DNA from: Fallopia convolvulus
Lineage: Eukaryota > Streptophyta > Magnoliopsida > Caryophyllales > Polygonaceae
Direction of reading: 5' to 3'
Length of the DNA stretch: 64,000 bases
Assembly (NCBI GenBank): GCA_964016875.1
Contig: OZ024733.1
Location: 20,891,824 to 20,955,823, forward strand
Position 1 is the first letter of the stretch. Every line of letters starts with the position of its first letter. Of this stretch, positions 1-12,766 are shown one piece after another. A model generated the notes under the pieces. That model was not told the origin of the DNA, did not search any database, and was given only the letters and a program-made list of their open reading frames with translations. A program made the position numbers and the translations under genes.

Positions 1-525
1 AAGGAATTACAGATTCAGACCAACAAGTTACGGCTTTCAAACAAGCGATGAGCATTAGCATTGTCCCATTCGAAATGAAGGAAGTGGTAATGTATCGTTG
101 GTTCGGTAACACGTTATCTGGTCCAGCTTTAATTTGGCATTCACACTTACCACTTGGAAGTATTTCATCATTTGCTGAATTGGTTGACAAGTTTAGACTC
201 AGGTTTGCAAGTAGTCGACGGACCAAGAAACGTTCAAGCGACTTATATCGTTTGGTGCAAAAATCTGGAGAATCTTTGAAGACGTTTCTAAATAGGTACA
301 ATGAGGAACTCGTCGCCATTGAAGAATGTGATGCCGTAACTTTGGTAGAAACATTTCGAAGAGGGATATCCACAGGTAACCCCGAACTTTATGATGAATT
401 AACTAAGTATCCTTGCTCCAACTTTGATGAAGTATAGGCAAAGGCGTTAGCACACATTCGACTTAAAGAGGATGACCTCTTTGTCGCTGGCATGAGGGAA
501 GTACTACGATCAGATCGGAGGCATG
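1..525 (+). pseudogene. Truncated Tat-type Ty3/gypsy gag, window edge
   Basis: The reading frame enters from outside the window and is open to a TAG stop at 435-437. It is nearly identical, base for base, to 17083-17607 in the Tat-lineage element of this window. It encodes the retrotransposon gag core, with motifs such as MYRWFGNTLSGPA, LVDKFRLRF and FLNRYNEELV. The other copy has CAG where this one has TAG, so the stop is a single transition. Similarity ends abruptly after base 525, at the point where the other copy continues into the rest of its gag. The fragment is therefore truncated on its right side; the left side is not visible. Confidence in the family is high. Confidence 0.85.
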
Positions 526-764
526 ACTTTGGAATTCTTCATCGTCGACATTCTTTGCCTCTCTGGAACGAGGGGCTCGGTAGTTCCGAATTCTTAACCA
601 CCGACATGTCTTCTCTTCCTCGTCAAAGTCTACAAAATTTCTCAAATTTGAAATGAGGGAACGACGAACTCGTAATTCTCTTTGGAACGACGGAATTGAG
701 TGTTCGAATTCTTCATGGTTGGCATATCTCCTCCGCCTCTCTAGAATGACGGACTTGGGAGTCG
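526..764. repeat. Repeat related in inverted orientation to 14440-14640
   Basis: This stretch lies between the gag fragment and the CACTA 5' end. Its reverse complement shares short blocks (GTAGACTTTGACGAGG, CGTTCCAGAGAGG, GAAGAATTC) with the interior of the Mutator-like element at 14440-14640. No believable gene is present; the open frame on the minus strand (463-783) crosses element boundaries. Confidence 0.45.
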
Positions 765-1385
765 AACTACAAAAAAACTGCAAATTACCTAGGACTATTT
801 ACCGAGACCATTAAGTCCTCGCTAATTACCGAGAGCTTACCGAGGACAAATAAGCACTAGTCGGAAAATACAAGAGTTTCTCATATTTACCGAGAACATT
901 CTATGTTCTTGCGACTTTCTAGCGGGAAATCTTGGCGCGTAAACTTTGACAACGATTTACCGAGGACTATGGTCCTGAGTAAATTAGCGAGAGCAAAAGT
1001 CCTTGGTAAGATTCGGGATTACCGAAGACTATGGTTCTCGGTAAATTAGCGAGAACCATTGTCCTTGGTAAATCAGCTTTATCCGAAATTTACCGAGGAC
1101 ATGGGTTCTCGGTAAATTTCGGATAAAACCAATTTACAAAGGACAACTGTTCTCGCTAATTTATCGAGAACCATAGTCTTCGGTAAATTTCGGATAAAAC
1201 CAATTTACCGAGGACATGGGTTCTCGCTAATTTTACAGAGAACCCATATCCTCGGTAAATCGGTTTTATCTGAAATTTACCGAGGACAATGGTTCTCGGT
1301 AAAATTGGCGGGAATTTTTCCGCCTAATTGTTTGTTTTCAATGACTCATGTTCTCGGTAAATTAAAGTTAGTAAAAGTCTACAAA
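765..1385. repeat. CACTA 5' subterminal repeat region
   Basis: Many direct and inverted copies of a short word (TTTACCGAGGAC, its reverse complement, and TTCTCGGTAAATT) occur in close succession from about 790 to 1360. In En/Spm-type elements such subterminal arrays bind the element's own TNPA-like protein; here that role is inferred from position and repetition. Adjacent inverted copies could pair as hairpins. Confidence 0.75.
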
Positions 1386-2119
1386 ATTTTTTTTCGCTTC
1401 TGCATTTTTACATTCCCAACCCTAAAGCTCTATTTTTGCCGAGGTCATTAGTTATATCCGTAGTTTTTATGGATATTTTCGGAAAATTTTCGGCCATCTT
1501 TCCAAGACTCGTTCAATCAATCTCGTTGCGTCTTCTGATCGGATTAATGGAAATTGTTCCTAGAAAATTCAAAGTGACATAAAAAAATCATTGGAACTGA
1601 TTTTATTAACCTTTATAATTTTTAGGATCACTTCCATGAAAGAAGTACCTTGATCGGGTGAAATTCGCTTAATTAATTATGTAACCGTTAAGGTTATACT
1701 CTGAAACGGAAGCCTTAAAATTAAAAGTAGCAAGATAAAATCATTTGTGTTGATTTTATTAGTCTACATAATTTTTAAGTCCGTTTCTATAAAAGAAGTA
1801 TTATAATCCGGGGTATATAATTTTACCACCCGAAAGTAAATTCTGTTCCAATCTGGATATACTCTTAGCGTTTTAAATGAAAATTCAATCTATTTCCTAC
1901 TTGCAAGTTACGTATGTTATTTTCACCTTGATGCCCAAGTTCAATTCAACTTGGTGCCCACGCTCGAATTGCCTATATATTCCCTCTATTCGGTTTTGCT
2001 CTCCAAGCAAATCAAAGTTCATCAATTTGTAAACCAAATTGATTTCAGAGAATGTCAGAAAGTTGGGCCCTCCCCTCCCTCTCGTTCCTCCTGTTCAAAT
2101 TTCCCCCAATCAAATATGT

Positions 2120-2141
2120 TATATATATATATATATATATA
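2120..2141. repeat. (TA)n microsatellite, left flank of foldback element
   Basis: A TA run of about 22 bp abuts the left outer end of the 7.8-kb inverted-repeat element. A matching run lies at its right end. Confidence 0.9.
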
Positions 2142-2144
2142 CAG

Positions 2145-4081
2145 GGGGAGGTTCCGGTAGAAAGGGAATTGTGATAGAAAGTGAGTGAAATTTTGGAACA
2201 TCGGATTGGATAAAATGAGTGGTCAGATTTGAGGGTGTATAATTACAAAAATAGAGAGAGAAATATAAGATTAAAATTGAGAGATTTGAATATGGGTAGT
2301 TTCCTAAAAAAAAGGAGTGATTGATTTTTAAAAAGAAAAAGTAGAGAATTTGGTAATAAATAAATTGGACAATTGATATAATTTTTTATTCTCATCCTAT
2401 ATTTATAATAAATTGATATTTAAGTAAATGTTTTATCTCCATTCTCGCAATGTGTAAAATGAATACAAACGTGATATTTAATGAATATCTATTTTTCGTT
2501 GTAAGTCAAATGAATATCAACGTAATAAATATCGAATATCTATTTCTATTATAATGAATATGATCAATATGAGTAATGAATATCAACATAATAAAAATAA
2601 TATCTATTTCCGTTATATAATGTATATGATCAACATGACTATTTTTTTTTTGGTCATACATGACTAATTTTATTAATCTTATTATAATTTCGACAACCAT
2701 ATGAACTTCAATGAATATTACTATAGAATTTGATGAAAATCTTGAATAAAAAAGCTACATAAATATCATAATTTATTGATAAGAATATCAACATTCAATT
2801 TCATGAATGTCATCAGCTAATACAATGAATATGATCACCTAGTTGCATGAATATCACTATATAATGTGGTGAATATGACCACCTAGTTACATGACTATCA
2901 CTAGCTAATATAGTGAATACAACCACCCGGTTACATGAATATCACTAGCTATTATGGTGAATATGATCGCCCAGTACAAATCTCACAAAAAAAAAATTTA
3001 ATTATAATTCAATGTTCTTGTGTAGACTCCATCTTCCTCAACTTCCTTGATATTTTTTGACCATTTCCAACCTTCAAATAACAAATAGAGTAGATGCATA
3101 TTCTTAATAATACATAAGATCTCTAAAAAAAATACATATCGTTTTTAATGACAAGAAAGTCATAATTCAATTATATGAATATTACTACATAATTATGTGA
3201 ATATCATTGTTGATTTTAGTGAATATCATTCAAAAATATTAATTATTGTGACCATTAAATACTGACTCGAAATGTTTACATTGCCAATTTTTTTATTTAT
3301 GAATATCCTAATATTAATTGATGAATATCAATTCTTTTGCCATTGAATATCATCAATTAAATATAAAAAATCTAAATAAACACTAGTAAAGTACAAAGCG
3401 AATAATATCATTGTATCATAACTTGATATCCGTATTATAGTAGTATATTATAACTTGATATCCGAAATATTTACAAAGCTGAGAATAAAAATCATGTGAG
3501 GAGATCGTATTAGTATATTATAAATTGATATCCATGCAATCTAAAAAGTCCGAAGCCCATCATAATGTCATCAATATTCTACACTTCTAATTCTAAGTTC
3601 CTTGCCCAGTAAATTGTCTTTCCAATCCAATACCTTTACCACATGAATCATCCGTTTAATACCAGTAGTATATTCAACATTAATTACAAACTAATAAAAA
3701 AAATGAACCGAACAAACATTACCAATACTTAATTTTTACTAGATTTGTTTATCGATAAACATACTCTATGCAAACACTAATCTCAATTTGAAAAAAAATT
3801 ATCTGATCGATCCCCTATAGATGAAGACGAAAGCGAAAACCGTACCAATTTAGTGGACGGCTGGCGGCATATCCTATCAAATGCCCGGTATTGGTGAAAG
3901 TGGTATAGGATGACGTTGTGGTCGGAATCGCCGGATCTGGGAGTTTTGGAAGAAGAGCGTTAAAATCTCGTTAAAATCTCATAGTATTGAAGATCCATTG
4001 GAAGTTTTTTTGAAATCCCCAGATTTGATTTTTGGAAGGAGTAAATAATGAGAGGCAATTTGATTTTAGAATGTAAAATAA
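2145..4081 (+). repeat. Left arm of foldback element
   Basis: This arm is the reverse complement of 8034-9969. It contains a run of ATGAATAT words (about 2490-3360), including four related ~45-bp blocks at 2818-2975 of the form GTGAATATGATCACCTAGTTACATGAATATCACTA. It also has a GC-richer inner part (3830-4010). No gene was recognised. Confidence 0.9.
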
Positions 4082-4268
4082 AATGGAAAGTTGAGATTAC
4101 AATCCCATAAAATCAGCTTATTTGCCATAATACTATGAGATGCTCTTATTCTAGACCCACTTGCAATAAATCTGAGACGTTAAAAAATATTCATCTAATG
4201 GTCTAATTTACACCCACTTTTTACTCTAAAAGGCTTTCTACTAGATCCTTATACTATATATATATATA

Positions 4269-7200
4269 GGAATTGGTTGTGTCCGTTAGATTTTGCATAT
4301 TTTACGGTTGTGATTAGCGCGTGTTTGTTAAAAAAAATTAAGAGTCAAGGGCAAATTCATCATTTGGTCAATTTTATCATCTTCTCCAATTGCCCACAAC
4401 AAACCAACGCACAATTTTTCTCCTCTTTTCCAGGGTACAAATTCAACTGGTTCTTCTTTGTATTTGCCATCTCTTATCTTTGATTTCTCCATTCGATCAA
4501 TTCTTCTTTGTTTTTCCTTCTTAATGGGTTCAAATTTAAGGTATGTATTTTGCTCTTTTCGAATTTTTTTAACTTTGGGTTGATTTCAAGTTTAAAATCA
4601 AAATTGACAATATGAGTTCGAATTGGTAGAAAATTTCAAGTATTTAGTGTTTTGAGGTTGTTTTTCCATAATCCATTGTCCAATACTTTGTTTTTTTTTT
4701 CCGATTTGTTTGATCTTGTAGTTTGAGATGCACATAACATGTTCGATGAAAGTCCTAAGAGATGAAAGTTGTTTTTTAATTGAGATGGATTTTATGTGAA
4801 CACACTACGATTTTACATGAACTTCATATGTTTTGGTGTGAACCTTACATCAAAATGTGTTTTATTTTGTCTATTTTCTTCTTCATTTGGCCTTTATTGT
4901 AGGTTGTCCATCAATGTCTATTGATTTGAGTGGTGAAATGTCACATGCTACAAGTGTGGATAAAAGCCCCTTCATTGTCTATGATGGCTCGCCAATAACA
5001 TCCACTTTACGACAATCCCCGAAAACTTTGAGTTGCCACTTCAAATGTGTGATGCCAACTACAATTTTAATGCTTATTTGCCCTCTTTGGAGGCCAAATC
5101 GTCATGAATTCTAGTAGTATTACTTGCATTCCTACTACTTATGTTGATCAAGTAAGGAGGTTTTGTAACCCGTGGACTTTAGTTAGAGACAATGGTTTGC
5201 TTCAAGACATTGAGATTAAGATGAAGAACCCATGAAGCAAGAAGATCGCTCGATCGATCAAATACTAGTTAGGGATGTATCACTTGATCTATATTTTTAA
5301 TTTGTTTTTTGATACCTTGTATACTGCAAATCCGATTTCTAGCTTCATTGAATCCTTAATAACTATTACCAGTTTCTTAAGTCCGATCAAAGACTAGTTG
5401 AGAGTTTTAATCCACTTCATTTCAATTCTATAATAAAAGTAATTATGCTTTTGGCCTCTTTCTTTATGGTTAGTTGTTTAATTTTTTATCTCGTACTATA
5501 TGTGAACACAATACTAAATATGTGAACATAGATACTGAATATGTGAACACAAATACTAAATATGTGGACCTACAATTACTATATATCAACATGCACAATT
5601 TTTTTTTTCAAATTCGTTTATTTTTAACCTTTATTTATCATGTTTAGTTATAGTCATTGCTAGCATAGTTAACCAACAAAAATGTAAATCATAAGGCCGA
5701 ACTTATTTTATTAATGTGCATGAACAATTATAGAATAAACATGAATCCACGTAATAAATATGTGAACCATGACATAATAACATGAACACGGATATAATAA
5801 ACATGAACTTGACCAAAATGGGTGTCTAACTTCATCCATAAAATAATTTTTTACTTGCTTATAAAATGTCATTCCATGTCTTTCTAGTTTTCTACTACCA
5901 CCAACATAAAGTTCAAAACTTCTAGTTTACAAAATATCATTCCATGTCTTTCTACTTTTCTAGTTTACAAAATGTCATTCCATGTCTTCCTCCACCTCTA
6001 TGCACTTGGTCTCGCAACCCCAACATCTATAGCTATCTACATCTTCCTTTTTAATTTCCTTTACTAAATTTCATTGTGGTTGCCTTCCTTTGTGATGGAA
6101 GCCATTTTCATCATCATATCGTTTTGGGTGATAACTTATATCTTTAGTTGATTCTTCATTTGCTTCTCCTCTACTTGATTTTTCATTTCTGCACAAGTAA
6201 AATAAGTAGGTCTGTTAGAACTATATATGGAAATTTATAAAACAAACATGTGGGTATAAGATAATATCTTTTTTGACATAATATATAAACGTACATGTGG
6301 ACAGACATGAACCTATTAGTGTTATACGTGAACAGTCATATGAAATACATAAACTTATTAGAAAAATACATTTTAACACAATTCACCTTTATTAATAACA
6401 CAGTTTCAAAATTAGCAAACAACATAACAAGAAATGATTAGGAAAAAAGGCTAAGATAAGATTTACTGTATTGTTCAAGAGAGTAGTAAAACACAACATC
6501 ATTTGACCTTTGTAGTCCAAGTTTACTCTTTCAATTAGGGAAGGAGTTTAGGGATACCACAATCTAATTGATCATTTGAACAAAATAAACTATACAACCA
6601 CCACATAAATTAGATAAATCCCTGCAACATCTCATGACATAAATATCTTACAAGAACTTAATTTGACCTAAGAAAAAACAAGAGCAAAAGTGCTCAATTT
6701 ATTTAGATATTGTAGGATCAAAGTAGGAGCTAAATTAATGATCCTTATAAGAATGACATAAGTAAATATTAAGAAAATTGTGCAAAACCAAGCAAAGAAG
6801 GGCACTCATCCTGTATAAACTCAACACTTGTATGGTATAAACTCAACATTTAGACTAGTAAAAATTTTAAATTCTCTATGCCAAGTACATCAACAAAACA
6901 AATTTAGTCAAACGTGAATGCCACAAAACCAAAAAGGTCCAAACCAAACAAGAAATGTGAATGAAATTGCAAAATTGGAAATGAACATCGGACATACCAA
7001 AAAATGAGAAAGCAACAAGAAATACATGTAAACATGAATGATCATAATCCAATTAATTTCTTTGTGATTGGTGAAAATATCTTTGTAATCACTGAACCAA
7101 TTGGGAGTGGAGGTCACAAATGTCTATGTACAAGAACCAACTCACTAAACCTTAATCAAAATCAGTCGAACCTCTTAAGCCCTCGTGCCTAGCCCTCTCA

Positions 7201-7985
7201 AGCCTCTTCTCTAGCAAATTGCTGAACTAGTAAAACCCTAATACACCACCTCTCAAACCCTCACAACACCTAGCCCTCTCGAGTTTTATTATAACTGTAT
7301 ATGAACATTTAAACATAATATATGAACCTCAAAGCATTATCTATGAACCTTTGACGTATGTGAACATCTATACTAATTTCATTGTTAAATGTCTTCCCGA
7401 TTGAATTTACAACTGAAAAACCCTAATATTCCCTCTAAACAAGCTTCATACAGATTCAAAATTCACCAAATCAACAAAAACAACTAGAACAAAAAGAATC
7501 AAACACAAAATCAAGCGAGAAGCTAGTGCCAACAAATTCTCTAGCGAAGAACTTAATTCAACTTGTAGAAACTATAAACAACATTAGATTTCTATGAACA
7601 CTATATTTTTATGCTTGTTTTCTTCTTCTTTTTTCGTATGAACCCTAGAATCGAAACATATGAATGAGAGAGAGTTTTCTTACCTTCTTCAAATTGGATT
7701 ATGATAATTGTTGCTCCTTGTTTGCCATGCTAAGCGATTTCGATGTTCTCTCCTAGGATCTTCGAATTGAAGTCAAGCACCTTCAAATTGGGGGAGAAGG
7801 CACATGTTTGGGGAAGAAGAAGCGTATGTTCTGTTTGGCCCTTAAATGACGCTTTTGTGTTTGCATTTATTGTTAATTACAAAATTGCCACCGTAAAAAT
7901 TTATCTCATGTGCGCGAGTTTTTTCCCCCCAATTATTCCCCTTTTAATCCTAGTCGTCCATTCATTTCATCCAACGACTTATATT
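4269..7985. mobile_element. Possible further inserted element in the loop of the foldback
   Basis: The loop between the arms starts after a (TA)n tract at about 4254-4268. Its left border contains GTCCGTTAGAT...ACGGTTGTGATTAGCGCGTG. The reverse complement of the right border contains GTCGTTGGATGAAATGAATGGACGACTAGGATT and, further in, GCGCAC, which looks like a badly decayed inverted repeat. The interior has repeated ATGTGAACA words near 5500-5590, 5730-5810 and 7300-7370. Borders are uncertain and no TSD was identified. Confidence 0.35.
4857..5235 (+). other. Two short unrecognised ORFs in the foldback loop
   Basis: An 85-residue frame (4857-5114) begins with a hydrophobic stretch and follows a possible splice acceptor (TTTATTGTAG) near 4902. 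A 43-residue frame (5104-5235) starts at an ATG in another frame and includes ITCIPTTYVDQVRRFCNPWT. They could be exons or remnants of a gene carried by the inner element. I do not recognise either and assign no function. The rest of the loop (5236-7985) shows no believable coding sequence. Confidence 0.2.
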
Positions 7986-8033
7986 AATTTTTAGTTTTCA
8001 TTTTAACACCTATTTCCACCAGAATCAACCTCT

Positions 8034-9967
8034 TATTTTACATTCTAAAATCAAATTGCCTCTCATTATTTTCTCCTTCCAAAAATCAAATCTGGGGATT
8101 TCAAAAAAACTTCCAATGGATCTTTAATACTATGAGATTTTAACGAGATTTTAACGCTCTTCTTCCAAAACTCCCAGATCCGGCGATTCCGACCACAACG
8201 TCATCCTATACCGCTTTCACCAATACCGAGCATTTGATAGGATATGCCGCCAGCCGTCCACTAAATTGGTACGGTTTTCGCTTTCGTCTTCATCTATAGG
8301 GGATCGATCAGATAAATTTTTTCAAATTGAGATTAGTGTTTGCATAGAGTATGTTTATCGATAAACAAATCTAGTAAAAATTAAGTATTGGTAATGTTTG
8401 TTCGGTTCATTTTTTTTATTAGTTTGTGATTAATGTTGAATATACTACTGGTATTAAACGGATGATTCATGTGGTAAAGGTATTGGATTGGAAAGACAAT
8501 TTACTGGGCAAGGAACTTAGAATTAGAAGTGTAGAATATTGATGACATTATGATGGGCTTCGGACTTTTTAGATTGCATGGATATCAATTTATAATATAC
8601 TAATACGATCTCCTCACATGATTTTTATTCTCAGCTTTGTAAATATTTCGGATATCAAGTTATAATATACTACTATAATACGGATATCAAGTTATGATAC
8701 AATGATATTATTCGCTTTGTACTTTACTAGTGTTTATTTAGATTTTTTTTATTTAATTGATGATATTCAATGGTAAAAGAATTGATATTCATCAATTAAT
8801 ATTAGGATATTCATAAATAAAAAAATTGGCAATGTAAACATTTCGAGTCAGTATTTAATGGTCACAATAATTAATATTTTTGAGTGATATTCACTAAAAT
8901 CAACAATGATATTCACATAATTATGTAGTAATATTCATATAATTGAATTATGAATTTCTTGTCATTAAAAACGATATGTATTTTTTTAGAGATCTTATGT
9001 ATTATTAAGAATATTCATCTACTCTATTTGTTATTTGAAGGTTGCAAATGGTCAAAAAATATCGAAGGAAGTTGAGGAAGATGGAGTCTACACAAGAACA
9101 TTGAATTATAATTATATTTTTTTTGTGAGATTTGTACTAGGGCGATCATATTCACCATAATAGCTAGTGATATTCATGTAACCTGGTGGTTGTATTCACT
9201 ATATTAGCTAGTGCTAGTCATGTAACTAGGTGGTCATATTCACCACATTATATAGTGATATTCATGCAACTAGGTGATCATATTCACTGTATTAGCTGAT
9301 GACATTCATGAAATTGAATGTTGATATTCTTATCAATAAATTATGATATTTATGTAGCTTTTTTATTCAAGATTTTCATCAAATTCTATAGTAATATTCA
9401 TTGAAGTTCATATGGTTGTCGAAATTATAATAAGATTAATAAAATTAGTCATGTATGACCAAAAAAAAAATTAGTCATGTTGATCATATACATTATATAA
9501 CGGAAGTAGATATTATTTTTATTATGTTGATATTCATTACTCATATTGATCATATTCATTATAATAGAAATAGATATTCGATATTTATTACGTTGATATT
9601 CATTTGACTTACTACGAAAAATAGATATTCATTAAATATCACGTTTGTATTCATTTTACACATTGCGAGAATGGAGATAAAACATTTACTTAAATATCAA
9701 TTTATTATAAATATAGGATGAGAATAAAAAATTATATCAATTGTCCAATTTATTTATTACCAAATTCTCTACTTTTTCTTTTTAAAAATCAATCACTCCT
9801 TTTTTTTTAGGAAACTACCCATATTCAAATCTCTCAATTTTAATCTTATATTTCTCTCTCTATTTTTGTAATTATACACCCTCAAATCTGACCACTCATT
9901 TTATCCAATCCGATGTTCCAAAATTTCACTCACTTTCTATCACAATTCCCTTTCTACCGGAACCTCC

Positions 9968-9969
<2 letters not shown>
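8034..9969 (-). repeat. Right arm of foldback element
   Basis: This is the inverted copy of 2145-4081. It includes the TGATATTCAT word array (8760-9640) and the GC-richer block near 8150-8290. Sparse differences include a T/C in the CTATACC(G/A)CTTTC block. Confidence 0.9.

Positions 9970-10001
<32 letters not shown>
9970..10001. repeat. (TA)n microsatellite, right flank of foldback element
   Basis: A TA run of about 32 bp sits directly outside the right arm. ORFs predicted across it in both strands contain IYIYIY runs and are artefacts. Confidence 0.9.
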
Positions 10002-10003
<2 letters not shown>

Positions 10004-12487
10004 CCCTCCGTTCCAACTCTTCACTGTCGGCCTCTTCCTGCCTGCCTTGTTCGGCTACCACCATCCACCACCAGCCATCTTCCACCACCATCATCACCAG
10101 GTGCCGCCAGCCTGCCCTTGGGTCACGCCACCAAGCTAGCCCGCGAGCCACCGGCTGCCTTCTCGCGCAAGCCTCCACGTGGTCGACGTCGTAATCTTTC
10201 TCGGAGCCTCCGTAAGACCTCTAGGAGTCGTTACGCTGCCCATCGTGGACGTCATTAGGATCATGACGTTGCCACGATGCTATAGGATCAATCCGTTCTT
10301 GGAACCGACGTTCCGAAGTTCCATAACGTCAACGCTTGGTATCGACCTTTCGACCCCTTTATACGTTCCGTTGGTCCATATTAAATTCTGAGAATTCAAC
10401 ACCACGTACGTATGATATAAATGAACACTTTTCATTTATAGTAAATTACAAAAATAAGGTGTAGTGCCGTCAAAATCTTAGCCTAAGTAACGACGTTATA
10501 AAGATTATATATAATTTATATATATATAAGAAAAATACGTCGTTACGCTGCTCGTTTTCAAGAAGACATTAAGAATTGAATAAAAAATTAAGGAGTTTAT
10601 TCATAAAATGTCTTTTTGAATGTTGTATACTTTTTCTTACCAGGAAATCTATAAGGATTCAGCTTTATTGCCTTGATCGGACTTGAGCTCACTTTTCAAG
10701 GCAAGTGGGTGGTTTCACCCTTTTCTAAACTCGATATCTTTAAACTCTGTTTTTAGATATCATTTTTTTTGAAGTAATCGATAATCAAGAACCTGTGTTC
10801 TATTATCATGTCTATGTTGGGAATACTTGCTTGCTAAATAAATGAATTAGGTTTATTTACTGCTTAGATTGAACGACTGTTCGTTATTTCATATTATATG
10901 TACTGCTAGTACTGTTTAGGGTCGTTGATCATGCTCTTATGTGATTGGAGATTCTCCTTTGAGATCTCTTTGTTTGGATAGGTTAAGATCTAGGGATGTC
11001 GGGGATATGCCCCGAGAGTCTCTCTATAAGAACGTGTTGGAGAGATATACTTTGGTATATACGTCTGACACTGGTCATGACCTACTTTCTCAACCAAGCG
11101 TGAGAAAGTGAAGCACCAACGAGTGCATTTGGATTTGATCCCTTTCTCTTGTCGGTATAAGTCTAACTAGTTGAGCAACGACATTTAAAAATCTATAACT
11201 GCAATGCAAAGTTTTATGACTAAGGAAAGACTTGTGCCTCGGGCATAGTAATGATAATCTGCAGGGTGGTTTCCACTCTGGCTCCTCGCTATGAAAGTTT
11301 CCATTTCTCACTCTAGAGATGTCCAACGTGAGGGTGGTTATGAAACTGATTAGTCAATTAATGCACCTTTTGAAAGTAAATGCTTGTTTAATAATATTCC
11401 CAACAAATATCCAAACACATTCTCTTCCTTAGGAACTACTTTTGGTGGTTTCCTATTTTCCAAGAAAGCCTTTGTCATCCTATTAGTCCTTTGGACTATT
11501 ATACCTTTATCATTTGAATTCGGGTTATGGTATTAATACGTCTTGGCCTTGTCTTTGTGAACCAAAACACATTCTCCTACTTGCTTAGTCTATTCAAAGA
11601 CTAATATCCTTTCTTCTTCCTGTTTCGTCCGGCTGGTATTTCTGTCTTCTATGGAAATATCAGGTGTTAGGAAGAAGACTGAAGAAGTTCAAGCTTGGAC
11701 ACCATGGAAGGCTGGATTGGGATAAAAGGAGGTTGGGAAATGAAGGGGAGAAGAAAGGAAGCTTCGGAAGACGTGTTGTCTCCACACAGGCGTTTCCAGG
11801 ATTATGAAAGTAATTCCAAAAACAGCGAATCATGTTGTATGTATTCCGCTGTAAACTCTTGTAATCATGTTATTGAATAAAAGACAATCTGTTTTTATCA
11901 AATTATGTTGTTAAAACATGTCTTTATTCATTTACGGTCACTAAAGCCTCAACGGCCTTGGACGAAAAGTCTGAGTCCGTTGGCGGTAACATCTCATTAT
12001 AAGTTTGTAAAATGGGGGTGTTACATCATTGTTTAATTGTAAGGTGAGTTTTCTATCTCAAACATGGTAATTTTGTTTTCTTACAATATTTTAAATTTTC
12101 AATCAAAGAGAAATGTTAACTTTTAAGATTGGTAGATTGTAATTTTGTTTGCATCAATTTTATATAATAATGTGTGGAGTTTGGTTCTTCCTAATTGATT
12201 TTTTTCAAATTCTAAGATTGTGTTTATAAGATAGTGAAATTAAGATATATGTTGTAATGTGTTGTTTATAATTTCATCAATTTTAGTGTGAAATATAGAC
12301 ATGAGTTAATTGCAAGCCATGTATTAGATCTATTTAAGATGAGTATTGTAGTTTGAAAAGTATTGGTCATAGATATTTATTTAATAAATTAATATTGTTC
12401 TTGTTTTGATTACTTATTTGTCGTTTGTGTAGCTTCTTGGATTATTGATACTAAAATATTTTATACATGGTAGTGCAGGTTGGGAAA

Positions 12488-12766
12488 ATGGATCCTTCAT
12501 ATAGGTCATGGATGTATGAAAGACGTAATAGAAAAGGAGAATACAATCCTGCATTTTATGTTGGTGTAGAAAGATTTCTTAATTTTGCTAAACGTCAGCC
12601 CCCGTTCTTGGATGGATTGAATATTAGATGCCCTTGTAAAAAATGTACGAATCTGGCATTTATGCCAGAGGAGGAGGTGAGGGTGCACCTTCTTAGAAAA
12701 GGATTTATACCTGATTACTACGTGTGGAGGTTTCATGGAGAATCATCATCTTCATCTAGTTCATCT
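12488..12766 (+). pseudogene. CACTA TNP2 transposase, N-terminal transposase-associated domain
   Basis: The ATG at 12488 follows a likely splice acceptor (TAGTGCAG ending 12479). The encoded segment starts MDPSYRSWMYERR and continues through VERFLNFA, RCPCKKC, VRVHLLRKGF and YYVWRFHGE. This is the order of the Pfam Transpos_assoc domain found at the N terminus of En/Spm TNP2 transposases. The CxxC pair of a zinc-binding site is visible. The frame runs into a serine run and is then cut by the hAT insertion at 12767. It continues at 15217. Confidence 0.85.

Larger units (their letters stand above)
2145..9969. mobile_element. 7.8-kb foldback (long inverted-repeat) element inserted in a TA microsatellite
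   Basis: The outer end GGGGAGGTTCCGGTAGAAAGG at 2145 is mirrored by its exact complement ending at 9969. The mirror continues for about 1.94 kb inward, to about 4081 on the left and 8034 on the right. The arms differ by only scattered single bases where compared. (TA)n tracts flank both ends. The arms carry many ATGAATATCA/TGATATTCAT words but no protein-coding frame. I see no transposase, so it is non-autonomous. The superfamily is unknown; long TIRs resemble foldback or Mutator-like elements, and the (TA)n flanks resemble the rice Micron MITEs, which insert in TA repeats. Confidence 0.85.
1450..12025 (+). mobile_element. Solo LTR of a Ty3/gypsy-type element, interrupted by a foldback element
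   Basis: The right end reads GGGGGTGTTACA, typical of chromovirus LTR ends, and is followed by TCATT (12026-12030). The same TCATT occurs at 1445-1449, directly before AGTTATATCC, which could be a decayed TGTAACACCC start. The pieces 1450-2144 and 9970-12025 add up to about 2.75 kb once the foldback element is removed. A TATA-rich stretch near 10510-10540 and a polyadenylation-like AATAAA near 11875 fit an LTR. No gag-pol sequence lies inside, so it is a solo LTR. The right end is secure. The left end rests on the 5-bp TSD and a weak terminal match. Confidence 0.6.

Noticed and set aside
9954..10178. ORFs on both strands around 10000
   Set aside because: Partly translated (TA)n microsatellite.
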